A DNA stretch of 64,000 nucleotides from Clostridium prolinivorans (GTDB lineage Bacteria > Bacillota > Clostridia > Clostridiales > Clostridiaceae): the NCBI RefSeq assembly GCF_004011155.1, contig NZ_RJWG01000001.1, positions 62,001-126,000 on the forward strand, written 5' to 3'. Below, piece after piece: positions 21,137 through 30,216 of the stretch. Position 1 is the first letter of the stretch; every line of letters begins with the position of its first letter. Below the pieces are notes generated by a model that did not search any database, was not told the DNA's origin, and was given only the letters and a program-made list of their open reading frames with translations. A program made the translations under genes and the position numbers.

Positions 21137-22657
21137 ATGGATAATACAGCAAAAGAAACAAACAATACAAAATATATATTAGAAATGATAAATGTATCTA
21201 AGGAATTTCCTGGAGTTAAAGCATTATCAGGTGTAACACTTAAAGTTAGACCAGGTACTGTTCATGCTCTTATGGGTGAAAATGGTGCTGGTAAATCAAC
21301 TCTTATGAAATGTTTATTTGGCATATACCATATGGATGAAGGTGAAATTTATTTAGACGGTAAAAAAGTTCATTTTCAAAATTCTAGACAAGCTTTAGAT
21401 AATGGTGTTTCAATGGTTCACCAGGAATTAAATCAAGTTAGACAAAGAAATATTATAGATAATATTTGGTTAGGACGTTACCCTAAAAAGGGGCTTTTCA
21501 TAGATGAAGAAAAAATGTATGAAGATACAAAAAAAATATTTGAAGAACTTGATATAAATCTTGATCCAAGGCAAAAAATAAATACTTTATCAGTATCTCA
21601 AATGCAAATGGTTGAAATTGCAAAAGCAGTTTCTTATGATTCTAAAGTAATAGTTATGGACGAACCAACTTCTTCACTTACTGAAAAAGAGGTTGAACAT
21701 TTATTTAAAATAATAGAAAAATTAAAAAAGAAAAATGTAGGAATTATATATATTTCTCATAAAATGGAAGAAATCCTTAAAATATCAGATGATGTAACTA
21801 TAATGAGAGATGGTCAGTGGATTGCCACAAAACCAGCAAAAGAATTAACTACAGATTTGATAATAAATATGATGGTTGGAAGAGATTTATCTAATCGTTT
21901 TCCTAAAAAAACAAATAAGCCTGGTAAAGTTATATTAGAAGTAAAAAATTTAACTGGAGAAATACAGCCATCAATTAAAGATATAAGTTTTGATTTAAGA
22001 GAAGGAGAAATACTTGGAATAGCAGGATTGGTAGGATCAAAAAGAACAGAAATACTTGAAGCTTTATTTGGAATTAGAAAAATAAGTTCTGGAAGTATTA
22101 AACTACACGGAAAAGAAATTAAAAATACTAATCCTAATACAGCTATGAAAAATGGGTTTGCACTTGTAACTGAAGAAAGAAGAGTAACTGGTATATTTGA
22201 TAGATTATCTGTAAGTTTTAACTCAGTTATTTCTAATATAGAAAGTTATGTTAAATTTGGATTTTTATCTAATAAAAATATAAGCAGAGACACTCAGTGG
22301 GTTATTGATTCAATGAGAGTTAAGACTCCTAGCCAAAAAACTGTAATAGGAACTCTTTCTGGTGGAAACCAGCAAAAGGTTATCATAGGTAGATGGCTTT
22401 TAATTAAACCTGAAATATTAATGTTAGATGAACCTACAAGAGGTATAGATGTTGGTGCTAAGTTTGAAATTTATCAGCTTATGAATAATTTAGCTGCAGA
22501 AGGTAAGTCAATAATAATGGTATCATCAGAAATGCCAGAGCTTTTAGGTACAACTGATAGAATATTAGTTATGAGTAATGGAAGGGTTGCCGGTATAGTT
22601 GAAACTAAAAATACAACACAAGAAGAAATAATGAGATTATCTGCAAAATATTTATAA
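21137..22657 (+). CDS. mglA: Galactose importer ATPase MglA
   Basis: Duplicated ATP-binding subunit of 506 residues that energises galactose uptake. The first half has Walker [10 protein letters not shown], signature [16 protein letters not shown] and Walker [12 protein letters not shown]. The second half has the degenerate P-loop GLVGSKRTE usual for this family, signature LSGGNQQKV and [12 protein letters not shown]. The start follows AGGAGGG. It lies between mglB and mglC, the canonical order. Confidence 0.92.
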   Translation: MDNTAKETNNTKYILEMINVSKEFPGVKALSGVTLKVRPGTVHALMGENGAGKSTLMKCLFGIYHMDEGEIYLDGKKVHFQNSRQALDNGVSMVHQELNQVRQRNIIDNIWLGRYPKKGLFIDEEKMYEDTKKIFEELDINLDPRQKINTLSVSQMQMVEIAKAVSYDSKVIVMDEPTSSLTEKEVEHLFKIIEKLKKKNVGIIYISHKMEEILKISDDVTIMRDGQWIATKPAKELTTDLIINMMVGRDLSNRFPKKTNKPGKVILEVKNLTGEIQPSIKDISFDLREGEILGIAGLVGSKRTEILEALFGIRKISSGSIKLHGKEIKNTNPNTAMKNGFALVTEERRVTGIFDRLSVSFNSVISNIESYVKFGFLSNKNISRDTQWVIDSMRVKTPSQKTVIGTLSGGNQQKVIIGRWLLIKPEILMLDEPTRGIDVGAKFEIYQLMNNLAAEGKSIIMVSSEMPELLGTTDRILVMSNGRVAGIVETKNTTQEEIMRLSAKYL

Positions 22658-22708
22658 AATATTATGTTAGATTGCATATAATTTAAAACTGAGAAGGAGG
22701 ATTTTGCT

Positions 22709-23737
22709 ATGGAAAATAAAAAAGTTTCTTTCGATGCAAAAAAAACAGGGCAATGGCTTATGAACAATGCAATATATGTAGTTTTAGCGGTATTAATAAT
22801 AACTATAATTGTAATAGAGCCTGATTTTTTATCAATGAAAAACCTTATGAATATATTAACTCAATCATCAACACGTATAATAATAGCTTTAGGAGTTGGA
22901 GGTATATTAATAGCTCAGGGTACTGACCTTTCAGCTGGACGTATAGTAGGACTTTCAGCTGTTATATCAGCTTCATTATTACAAGCAACTGATTATGCTT
23001 ATCGTATGTATCCGAGTTTACCTAAATTACCAATAGTAATTCCAATATTACTTGCTATATTAATTGGAGCTATTATAGGACTTCTCAATGGAGTGGTAGT
23101 TTCATTACTTAAAGTTCCTCCATTTATAGCTACACTAGGTATGATGATTATAGTTTATGGTTTAAGTTCAATATATGTTGACCGTCCACCTCTTGGAGCA
23201 CAACCAATAGGAGGTTTTGATAAAGGTTTTAAAAATTTTGTTACTGGAAGTTTCAATATATTTGGATTTCAATTACCTCATTTAATTGTTTATGCACTTA
23301 TAGCAGTTGTAGTTATATGGGTTCTTTGGAATAAAACAAAATTTGGTAAAAATATGTATGCTATAGGTGGTAATCCTGAAGCAGCTGCTGTATCAGGTGT
23401 TAATGTTACAAAGTATTTAATAATAATATATATTATAGCTGGAGCATTATATGGTTTTGCTGGTACTTTAGAAGCAGGACGTGTAGGTAGTGCAACAAAT
23501 AATACTGGTAATATGTATGAACTAGATGCTATCGCAGCCTGTGTTGTTGGTGGAGTATCAACTTCAGGAGGTATAGGTACAGTTCCTGGAATTATAACAG
23601 GAGTTTTAATATTCCAAGTTATTAACTATGGGCTAGCATTTTTAAATGTTAATCCATATTTACAATATATAGTTAAAGGTTTGATTATAGTTTCTGCTGT
23701 TGCAATTGATATAAGAAAATATGTAAAGAAAAAATAA
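22709..23737 (+). CDS. mglC: Galactose importer permease MglC
   Basis: Channel subunit of 342 residues with eight to ten hydrophobic segments typical of the BPD_transp_2 family. Family segments include GTDLSAGRIVGLSAV, PPFIATLGMMIIVYGLSSIY and AIAACVVGGVSTSGGIG. The strong site AGAAGGAGG precedes the ATG. It closes the mglBAC operon and is followed by a long hairpin. Confidence 0.92.
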   Translation: MENKKVSFDAKKTGQWLMNNAIYVVLAVLIITIIVIEPDFLSMKNLMNILTQSSTRIIIALGVGGILIAQGTDLSAGRIVGLSAVISASLLQATDYAYRMYPSLPKLPIVIPILLAILIGAIIGLLNGVVVSLLKVPPFIATLGMMIIVYGLSSIYVDRPPLGAQPIGGFDKGFKNFVTGSFNIFGFQLPHLIVYALIAVVVIWVLWNKTKFGKNMYAIGGNPEAAAVSGVNVTKYLIIIYIIAGALYGFAGTLEAGRVGSATNNTGNMYELDAIAACVVGGVSTSGGIGTVPGIITGVLIFQVINYGLAFLNVNPYLQYIVKGLIIVSAVAIDIRKYVKKK

Positions 23738-23762
23738 ATATAAAGCTGTTAATTTGTTATTG

Positions 23763-23825
23763 ATATGCTTCCTTTATATGTATATAGTTGAATTAATAAA
23801 ATTGTTTACATAAAGGAAGCATATT
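23763..23825 (+). terminator. Long hairpin after mglC
   Basis: ATATGCTTCCTTTA...ATGT pairs with ACATAAAGGAAGCATAT around a ~30 nt loop, with a small bulge. The following tract is A/T mixed, so it may stabilise the 3' end as much as terminate. Confidence 0.55.
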
Positions 23826-23907
23826 AATTTAAATAATTAATTAATTATTTTATATTATTTTTGTATCAACTATTTTTAAAAGTTTACCAAAATTTTTATA
23901 ATATTAA

Positions 23908-23937
23908 CACCAGTTTTACTGGTGCTTTTTTATTATT
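23908..23937 (+). terminator. Intrinsic terminator before nadA
   Basis: CACCAG (23908-23913) pairs with CTGGTG (23919-23924), followed by CTTTTTT and further T. This is the cleanest terminator separating the mgl operon from nadABC. Confidence 0.75.
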
Positions 23938-23971
23938 TTTTGTTGATTTATATATGCTATAGTGTTATACT

Positions 23972-23989
23972 TATATACACGTGTATATA
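23972..23989 (+). promoter_or_regulatory. 18 bp palindrome upstream of nadA, probable niacin-repressor operator
   Basis: TATATACAC/GTGTATATA is a perfect palindrome 37 bp before the nadA start. The half-site GTGTATATACA recurs 24 bp before niaX (62851-62861). Firmicutes control both gene sets through NiaR (YrxA) with niacin as corepressor, so this is most likely its operator. The regulator gene itself is not in the window. Confidence 0.55.
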
Positions 23990-24025
23990 CACTGTATAAT
24001 TTATAATAGAAAGTGAAGAAAAGGT

Positions 24026-24931
24026 ATGAATTTAAAGGAAGAAATACTTAAATTAAAAAAAGAAAAAAATGCACTTATACTTTCACATTATTATCAAAGA
24101 CCTGAAATTCAAGATATTGCTGATGCAGTTGATGATTCGTATAATTTAAGCAAAATTGCAAAAGATTCTACAAAAGATATCATTGTTTTTTGTGGAGTAA
24201 AATTTATGGCTGAAAGTGCAAAAATTTTATCTCCTAACAAAAAAATTTTACTTCCTGTGATGGATGCAGGGTGTCCTATGGCTGACATGGCGGATGCTGA
24301 CAGTTTATATAAACTTAAGCAAAAACATCCTAATGCTGCAGTAGTTGCTTATATAAATTCTAAAACAGAAGTTAAGGCTTTATGCGATGTTTGTGTAACC
24401 TCTTCTTGTGCTGAAAAAGTAATAAGGAACTTAAATAATAAAGAAATAATATTTTTACCAGATAAAAATTTAGGTAATTATATTGCTAAAAAATTTCCAG
24501 ATAAAAAGTTTATATTATGGGATGGATACTGTATAACTCATCAAAAGGTAAAAGTAAATCAAATTATAGATACAAAAAGTATTGTACCTAATGCTAAAGT
24601 ATTGGTTCACCCTGAATGTGAATCTGAGGTTTTAGATTTAGCAGATTTTATAGGAAGTACAGGAGAAATTATTAAATATGCAACTATGTCAAATGACACA
24701 GATTTTATTATTGTTACTGAACAAGGAGTATTACATGAGCTTAAAAAATTAAATCCTGATAAAAAATTTTATGTACCTGGTACTACAATGACTTGTGTTA
24801 ATATGAAAAAAATTACACTTGAAGATGTATATAAAAGTCTTATTAATATGAATAATGAAATAGTAATAAATGAAGATATTAGAATAAAGGCATATAACTC
24901 TCTAGTAAAAATGCATGAATTATGTGGGTGA
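24026..24931 (+). CDS. nadA: Quinolinate synthase
   Basis: Condenses iminoaspartate with dihydroxyacetone phosphate to quinolinate in de novo NAD synthesis; cytoplasmic [4Fe-4S] enzyme of 301 residues. Likely cluster ligands are Cys83 (AGCPMADM), Cys169 (WDGYCITH) and Cys257 (TTMTCVNM), at spacings that fit the family. N-terminal LSHYYQRPEIQDIAD is the substrate-binding signature. First gene of nadABC; the next start lies within 6 nt of its stop. Confidence 0.93.
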   Translation: MNLKEEILKLKKEKNALILSHYYQRPEIQDIADAVDDSYNLSKIAKDSTKDIIVFCGVKFMAESAKILSPNKKILLPVMDAGCPMADMADADSLYKLKQKHPNAAVVAYINSKTEVKALCDVCVTSSCAEKVIRNLNNKEIIFLPDKNLGNYIAKKFPDKKFILWDGYCITHQKVKVNQIIDTKSIVPNAKVLVHPECESEVLDLADFIGSTGEIIKYATMSNDTDFIIVTEQGVLHELKKLNPDKKFYVPGTTMTCVNMKKITLEDVYKSLINMNNEIVINEDIRIKAYNSLVKMHELCG

Positions 24932-24936
24932 TAAAA

Positions 24937-26238
24937 ATGGATATAGATGTAGATGTATTAATAGCAGGTTCTGGTGTATCTGGATTATACTGTGCATTAA
25001 ATCTTAGAGCAGATCTTAAAGTATTGGTTTTATCAAAATCTAAAATTACAGAAACTAATACTTACCTTGCTCAAGGAGGAATATCTACAGCTAAAAATGA
25101 GGAAGATATTCCTCATTTTATTGAAGATACATTAAAAGCAGGTCAATATAAAAATTCCTTAGAAGCTGTAACAATATTAGCAAAAGAGTCTATGAGAGAT
25201 ATTAATAAGCTTATAGAATTTGGTATGCCATTTGATAAAATTAGTGAAAAATTTTCATATACAAAGGAAGGCGCACATAGCATAAATAGAATAGTTCATA
25301 GCAAGGATCATACAGGACAAGTAGTAGCAGAAACTCTTATAAATGAAACTAAAAAACGTAAAAATATAACTATTTATGAAAATACTTTTCTTGTAGATAT
25401 ATTAAAATTAGATAATAAATGTATTGGTGGCATATTATTAAAAGACAATGAGCAAATAAATGTATATTCAAAAGTAGTTATTCTTGCAACAGGAGGTATA
25501 GGAGGGTTATTTAACAATTCTACCAACCAAAGAAAACTTACTGGTGATGGGCTTGCTATTGCTATAAAAAATAATATTAAATTAAAAGATATAAATTATA
25601 TTCAATTTCATCCTACAGCTTTTTATGAAGAAAATAATAAAGATAGAAGACTATTAATTTCAGAGGCTGTACGAGGTGAAGGTGGAAAACTGTTAAACTC
25701 AAAGGGAGAACGATTTGTTAATGAGCTTTTACCTAGGAATATAGTAACTAAAGCAATAATGAAAGAAATTAATGAATCTAAAATTCCTTTTGTCAGATTA
25801 GATATAACTTTTCTTGGTGAAGAATTCATAAAATTTAGATTTCCTTCTATATATAATGAATGTTTAAATAAAGGCATTGATATTACAAAAGAACCAATAC
25901 CTGTTTCCCCAGCACAACATTATTTTGAAGGAGGAATACAAGTAGATGTTAATTCAATGACCTCAATGAATAATTTATATGCAGTAGGAGAAACAAGCTG
26001 CACAGGGGTTCATGGAGCTAATAGACTTGCAAGTAATTCTCTTTTAGAAGGATTAGTTTTTTCAAGACGAGCGGCTGAGAATATAAACAAAAATATTGAT
26101 AATATAAGTAATATAAATATTAAAGTACCTAAATTACAATATGAGTTAGATGAAATTCAATGTAATAACAGAAAAATAGTTGTTAATGAATTAATGAGGA
26201 GGTCTAATGAATTAAATGCTGAACTTTTTAATAGTTGA
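24937..26238 (+). CDS. nadB: L-aspartate oxidase
   Basis: FAD enzyme of 433 residues that oxidises L-aspartate to iminoaspartate for NadA. FAD motif IAGSGVSGLYCAL lies at the N terminus, GGIGGLFNNSTNQ and FHPTAFYE mark the active region, and GANRLASNSLLEGLVF is the family signature. The ATG at 24937 behind GGGTGA is preferred to the ATG at 24922 inside nadA. It is about 100 residues shorter than the E. coli enzyme at the C terminus, as in many Clostridia. It overlaps nadC by 23 nt. Confidence 0.92.
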   Translation: MDIDVDVLIAGSGVSGLYCALNLRADLKVLVLSKSKITETNTYLAQGGISTAKNEEDIPHFIEDTLKAGQYKNSLEAVTILAKESMRDINKLIEFGMPFDKISEKFSYTKEGAHSINRIVHSKDHTGQVVAETLINETKKRKNITIYENTFLVDILKLDNKCIGGILLKDNEQINVYSKVVILATGGIGGLFNNSTNQRKLTGDGLAIAIKNNIKLKDINYIQFHPTAFYEENNKDRRLLISEAVRGEGGKLLNSKGERFVNELLPRNIVTKAIMKEINESKIPFVRLDITFLGEEFIKFRFPSIYNECLNKGIDITKEPIPVSPAQHYFEGGIQVDVNSMTSMNNLYAVGETSCTGVHGANRLASNSLLEGLVFSRRAAENINKNIDNISNINIKVPKLQYELDEIQCNNRKIVVNELMRRSNELNAELFNS

Positions 26239-27058
26239 TGAAATAATATTAAATGCTTTAAAAGAAGATATACCTTATGATGATATAACTACAAATTCAA
26301 TAATAAGTGAAGAATCTAAATCTATTGTTGATTTGTATGCTAAAGAAGATGGTATAATAGCAGGAATTAATGTATTTGAAAGAGTTTTTTATTTACTTGG
26401 TAATGTAGAAATTGAATTCTATAAAAATGATGGAGATTTTGTAAAATCAAAAACACTTATAGCTTCTATTAAAGGCAGTACAAGAAATATACTTATTGGA
26501 GAGAGAACTGCACTTAATTTCCTTCAAAGAATGAGTGGAATTGCTACTCTTACAAAAAAGTATGTTGATAAACTTAAAGGAACAAATGTTAAACTACTTG
26601 ATACAAGAAAAACTACTCCTAATATGAGAATTTTAGAAAAATATGCAGTTAAAATTGGTGGAGGGTGTAATCACAGATTTAATTTATCAGATGGAGTATT
26701 ATTAAAAGATAACCATATAAATGCTGCAGGAAGCATAATGAAAGCTGTACGGGCTGTAAGGGAAAACGCATCTTTTGTAAGGAAAATAGAAGTGGAAGTA
26801 GAAAATATTGATATGGTAAAAGAAGCCCTTGAAGCTAAAGCTGATATTATAATGCTTGATAACATGGATTTAGAAAGTATGAAAGAAGCTGTTAAGCTTA
26901 TAAATGGCAAAGCACTAATTGAAGCTTCTGGCAATATTAATTTAGATAATATATATAGTATTGCACAAACAGGAATTGATTATATTTCTGTTGGAAATAT
27001 AACTCATTCAGCTCCTATATTAGATTTAAGTATGAAAAATTTAAGAAATGTTTATTAA
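26216..27058 (+). CDS. nadC: Nicotinate-nucleotide pyrophosphorylase (quinolinate phosphoribosyltransferase)
   Basis: Decarboxylating transferase of 280 residues that makes nicotinate mononucleotide from quinolinate and PRPP. The family signatures LLDTRKTTPNMRILEKYAV, GGGCNHRFNL and LLKDNHI are intact, with EVEVENI and IMLDNMD in the barrel. The AGGAGG site lies in the end of nadB, some 13 nt upstream. It completes the de novo NAD operon; a terminator follows. Confidence 0.93.
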   Translation: MLNFLIVDEIILNALKEDIPYDDITTNSIISEESKSIVDLYAKEDGIIAGINVFERVFYLLGNVEIEFYKNDGDFVKSKTLIASIKGSTRNILIGERTALNFLQRMSGIATLTKKYVDKLKGTNVKLLDTRKTTPNMRILEKYAVKIGGGCNHRFNLSDGVLLKDNHINAAGSIMKAVRAVRENASFVRKIEVEVENIDMVKEALEAKADIIMLDNMDLESMKEAVKLINGKALIEASGNINLDNIYSIAQTGIDYISVGNITHSAPILDLSMKNLRNVY

Positions 27059-27109
27059 AATTTTAATGATTTGTATATTAACTTTATATTTTATTTATTG
27101 TAGAAAAGT

Positions 27110-27135
27110 TCAGCTTTTTATGCTGATTTTTTTTT
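27110..27135 (+). terminator. Terminator of nadABC
   Basis: TCAGC (27110-27114) and GCTGA (27122-27126) form a short stem followed by nine T. Confidence 0.75.
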
Positions 27136-27169
27136 AGCTAATAATATATTAATATATTATTAGCTAAAA
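27132..27169. repeat. Perfect 38 bp palindrome
   Basis: Arms of 19 nt (TTTTAGCTAATAATATATT and its exact complement) meet at 27150/27151 with no spacer. It abuts the nadABC terminator. It could back it up in the opposite direction or extrude as a cruciform; no gene converges here. Confidence 0.6.
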
Positions 27170-27255
27170 GTTTAATGTAGCCGTATAGTAAAATAATAAT
27201 ATAATTTGAGCAAGTTAACTTTAAAAGTTTCTTCCACTAATTATGAAAATATAAC

Positions 27256-27372
27256 ATGATTATCTCACAAAAACTATTTTTTATTAGAATTAATAACTAT
27301 ATTTTGAAATAAATAAATAATAAATATACTACTTATTGTGTAATAGAAATTTATTTACAGCTTATTGTGGTT
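27256..27372 (+). repeat. Dispersed intergenic element, copy A
   Basis: An element of ~117 nt whose ends recur on the minus strand at 53476-53596. The first 18 nt (ATGATTATCTCACAAAAA) are identical, and the last 32 nt match with a few changes around TTTACAG.TTATTGTG.TT. The middle is alignable but diverged. It lies in a 614 bp gene-free gap (27059-27672) that also holds the terminator and palindrome above, one copy of TAGTAAAATAATAAT near 27185, and a second terminator near 27598. It is not coding. Family unknown. Confidence 0.5.
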
Positions 27373-27597
27373 TATAAAATATATTTTCTGCTAAAACTGT
27401 TACTTTATTATGCTATATCAGTATTTAATATTGAAATTTTTGGAGAAAATACTATAAGTATACGAGAAGTACCTATAATATTAGGAGACATTGAAGTTAA
27501 AAATTTATTTCTTCAAATAATAGTTAATATAGTTTTCATATTAGATATCAAAATTATATTAACAAAATTAAATATAAGTGATATTATAGTCTTATGT

Positions 27598-27627
27598 AAA
27601 AAAGCTTTTTAATAAAGCTTTTTTATA
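27598..27627 (+). terminator. Terminator-like hairpin upstream of the first aminotransferase
   Basis: AAAAAAGCTTT and AAAGCTTTTTT, six nt apart, followed by TATATTTTT. It implies a transcript ending here, although no supported gene precedes it. That makes the 27.2-27.6 kb interval a place to look for a small RNA. Confidence 0.55.
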
Positions 27628-27672
27628 TTTTTATAAATAAAAACAATTTATTAAATAAAAGGAGATTAATTC

Positions 27673-28794
27673 ATGAAAGTAAATTTTTATAATTCTAATC
27701 GTGAATATAATGAAAAAAAAATAGAATTTGATACTGCAATTCAAAAGGTAATTGAAAAAGGAAATTTTATACTTGGAGAACAAGTAGCACAATTTGAAAA
27801 AGATATAGAAAAGTATACAGGAGCAAAATATGCTGTTGGAGTAGCTTCAGGTACTGATGCTCTTATAATTGCTTCTGATGCACTTGGATTTAAAGATGGA
27901 AAAGAAGTTATAACTTCTCCATTTACATTTTTAGCTTCTGCATCATGTATAGCAAAGCATAGAGCAAAACCAGTTTTTGTAGATATTGATGAAGATACTT
28001 TTCAAATTAATGCTGATAAAATAGAAGAAAAAATAAATAAAAATACAGTAGGAATACTACCAATACATTTGTTTGATCAAATGTCAGATATGGATAAAAT
28101 AATGAAAATTGCAAAAACACATAATTTAAAAGTACTTGAAGATGCTGCAGAAGCATTTGGAATGAGGTTTAAAGGAGAAGGGAAAGAGTATAAACATTCA
28201 GGTACTATAGGAGATTTTGGAGTATATTCTTTCTTTCCAACAAAGACATTAGGAGGATATGGCGACGGAGGAATGATAGTTACAAATGACGAAGATTTAG
28301 CTAAAAAAGTTAAAAGCTTAAGGGTTCATGGAGCATCTAAAAAGTATCATTATGATTACATAGGCTATAATTCAAGATTAGATACAATTCAAGCTGCTAT
28401 TTTATCTGTTAAGTTAAAATATATAGATGAATCTATAAAAAAGAGAGAAGCAATAGCTAATTTATATAAAGAAAGACTTAAAGATTGTCAATATATAAGA
28501 CTGCCTAAATCTTCAAAAAATCAAAAACAGGTTTATTATGTATTTAATATATTGGCAGAAAAAAGAGATGAACTTGCACAATATTTAAAAGAAAATGAAA
28601 TAGGATACAGTATATATTATCCTATGCCTTTACATATGCAAAAGTGTTTTCAATATTTAGGATATAAGGAAGGAGATTTTCCAATAGCTGAAAAAATTTC
28701 AAAACAAATTATAGCACTTCCTATTTATCCCGAAATCACAAAAGAAGAAGTTGAGTTTGTTTGTGAAACTATAAATAAATTTTACAAAAAATAG
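27673..28794 (+). CDS. DegT/DnrJ/EryC1/StrS-family sugar aminotransferase 1
   Basis: PLP-dependent aminotransferase of 373 residues, expected to aminate a nucleotide-linked keto-sugar. The N-terminal NFILGEQVAQFEKDIEKYTG and SGTDALIIASDAL form the substrate/PLP pocket. The Schiff-base Lys lies in FFPTKTLGGYGDGG, and the second-subunit loop reads GYNSRLDTIQAAIL. The start follows AAAGGAG. A second family member lies 97 bp downstream, but no sugar dehydratase or glycosyltransferase is nearby, so the product sugar cannot be named. Confidence 0.85.
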   Translation: MKVNFYNSNREYNEKKIEFDTAIQKVIEKGNFILGEQVAQFEKDIEKYTGAKYAVGVASGTDALIIASDALGFKDGKEVITSPFTFLASASCIAKHRAKPVFVDIDEDTFQINADKIEEKINKNTVGILPIHLFDQMSDMDKIMKIAKTHNLKVLEDAAEAFGMRFKGEGKEYKHSGTIGDFGVYSFFPTKTLGGYGDGGMIVTNDEDLAKKVKSLRVHGASKKYHYDYIGYNSRLDTIQAAILSVKLKYIDESIKKREAIANLYKERLKDCQYIRLPKSSKNQKQVYYVFNILAEKRDELAQYLKENEIGYSIYYPMPLHMQKCFQYLGYKEGDFPIAEKISKQIIALPIYPEITKEEVEFVCETINKFYKK

Positions 28795-28891
28795 ACATTA
28801 ATAAATTTACATATGAGTTTGTGTTTTTAAAATAAAATTATTTATATAAAAATTATTATTTATAAAATTGTATTAAGAAAGAAGGACTATT

Positions 28892-30070
28892 ATGGCTAAT
28901 AGAAAGATACCTTTTTCACCACCAGACATAACACAAGAAGAAATTGATGCTGTAACTGAGGTGTTAAAATCAGGATGGATTACTTCAGGACCTAAAAATA
29001 CTGAATTTGAGCAAAATTTATCAAAATATTGTAATACAAAACATGCTGTTGCATTAAATAGCAATACTGCAGGATTAGAACTTATATTAAAAGTTCTTAA
29101 TATAGGTGGAGATGATGAAGTTATAACTACACCTTATACTTTTGCAGCTACATCTAATGTACTTTTACATAGAGGAATAAAACCTACTTTTGTTGACGTA
29201 AAAAAAGATAGTTTTCTTATAGATGAACAAAAAATATATGATGCTATAACTCCAAAAACCAAGGCTATAATAACTGTTGATATTGCTGGAGTGCCTGTAG
29301 ACTATGATTTAATTAAAGAGGTAATAAAGGCTAAAAACAGAGAAGATATTATTCTTATATCAGATTCTGCTCATTCATTTGGTGCTGTTTATAAAGGAGA
29401 GAAAGTTGGAGGACAGTTTGATTTCCATGTATTTTCTTTTCATGCAGTAAAAAATCTTACAACTGCTGAAGGTGGAGCTATAACTTATAACAATAATAAT
29501 TTTAAAGATAAAGAAGATTTATATAAAGAGTTTAAATATACTTCTTTACATGGACAGACAAAAGATGCACTTTCAAAGATGAAAGCTGGTTCATGGAAAT
29601 ATGATATTGTAACTGATGGTTTTAAATCAAATATGACTGATATAATGGCTGCTATAGGAATTGTACAATTAAAAAGATTTGATGAAATGCTTGAAGTAAG
29701 GAAAAAGCTACATCATATATATAATAGTATTTTAAAAGAGAAAGAATGGGCTATACTGCCTTTTGATAAAGATGAAAAGTGCGAAACCTGTTATCACTTA
29801 TATCCATTAAGGATTAAAAATTTTAGTGAGGAAAAAAGGAATGATGTAATATCCATGATGGCAGAGAAGGATATTGCAACTAATGTTCATTTTATGCCTC
29901 TTCCTAAGTTTAGTTTATATAAAAATTTAGGCTATAAACTAGAAGATTATCCTAATGCTTACGCGCAATATGCTAACGAAATTACTTTACCACTTTACTC
30001 AACTTTAAAATATGAAGATGCAGAATATGTTGCAAAAGAATTAATAGATTGTGTAGAAAAAATACTTTAA
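28892..30070 (+). CDS. DegT/DnrJ/EryC1/StrS-family sugar aminotransferase 2
   Basis: Second PLP aminotransferase, 392 residues, clearly divergent from its neighbour. N-terminal PFSPPDITQEEIDAVTEVL and SGWITSGPKNTEFE; PLP Lys in FSFHAVKNLTTAEGGA; SNMTDIMAAIGIVQL near the middle. The SFHAVKN type resembles UDP-4-amino-sugar transaminases (ArnB/PseC-like). The two enzymes may act on different keto-sugars or in one pathway for a surface glycan. A terminator follows at 30086. Confidence 0.85.
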   Translation: MANRKIPFSPPDITQEEIDAVTEVLKSGWITSGPKNTEFEQNLSKYCNTKHAVALNSNTAGLELILKVLNIGGDDEVITTPYTFAATSNVLLHRGIKPTFVDVKKDSFLIDEQKIYDAITPKTKAIITVDIAGVPVDYDLIKEVIKAKNREDIILISDSAHSFGAVYKGEKVGGQFDFHVFSFHAVKNLTTAEGGAITYNNNNFKDKEDLYKEFKYTSLHGQTKDALSKMKAGSWKYDIVTDGFKSNMTDIMAAIGIVQLKRFDEMLEVRKKLHHIYNSILKEKEWAILPFDKDEKCETCYHLYPLRIKNFSEEKRNDVISMMAEKDIATNVHFMPLPKFSLYKNLGYKLEDYPNAYAQYANEITLPLYSTLKYEDAEYVAKELIDCVEKIL

Positions 30071-30085
30071 AATAATATTTAAAAT

Positions 30086-30113
30086 AAAAAGAGCATTTTA
30101 GCTCTTTTTATTT
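30086..30113 (+). terminator. Terminator after the aminotransferase pair
   Basis: AAAAAGAGC and GCTCTTTTT pair around ATTTTA, with TATTTT following. Confidence 0.75.
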
Positions 30114-30216
30114 TAAGTTTATGATTATGCCATTATGGAAATAGTGACAATAAAATAGGGGAATAATAAATAAAATAAAGGAAATTTTTAATATATTTTA
30201 TGATGGAGGCAGGTAA

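Noticed and set aside
27367-27612. Open frame for an 81-residue hydrophobic protein
   Set aside because: GTG start without a ribosome binding site, overlaps the dispersed element and ends in a terminator stem; composition is that of A+T-rich non-coding DNA.
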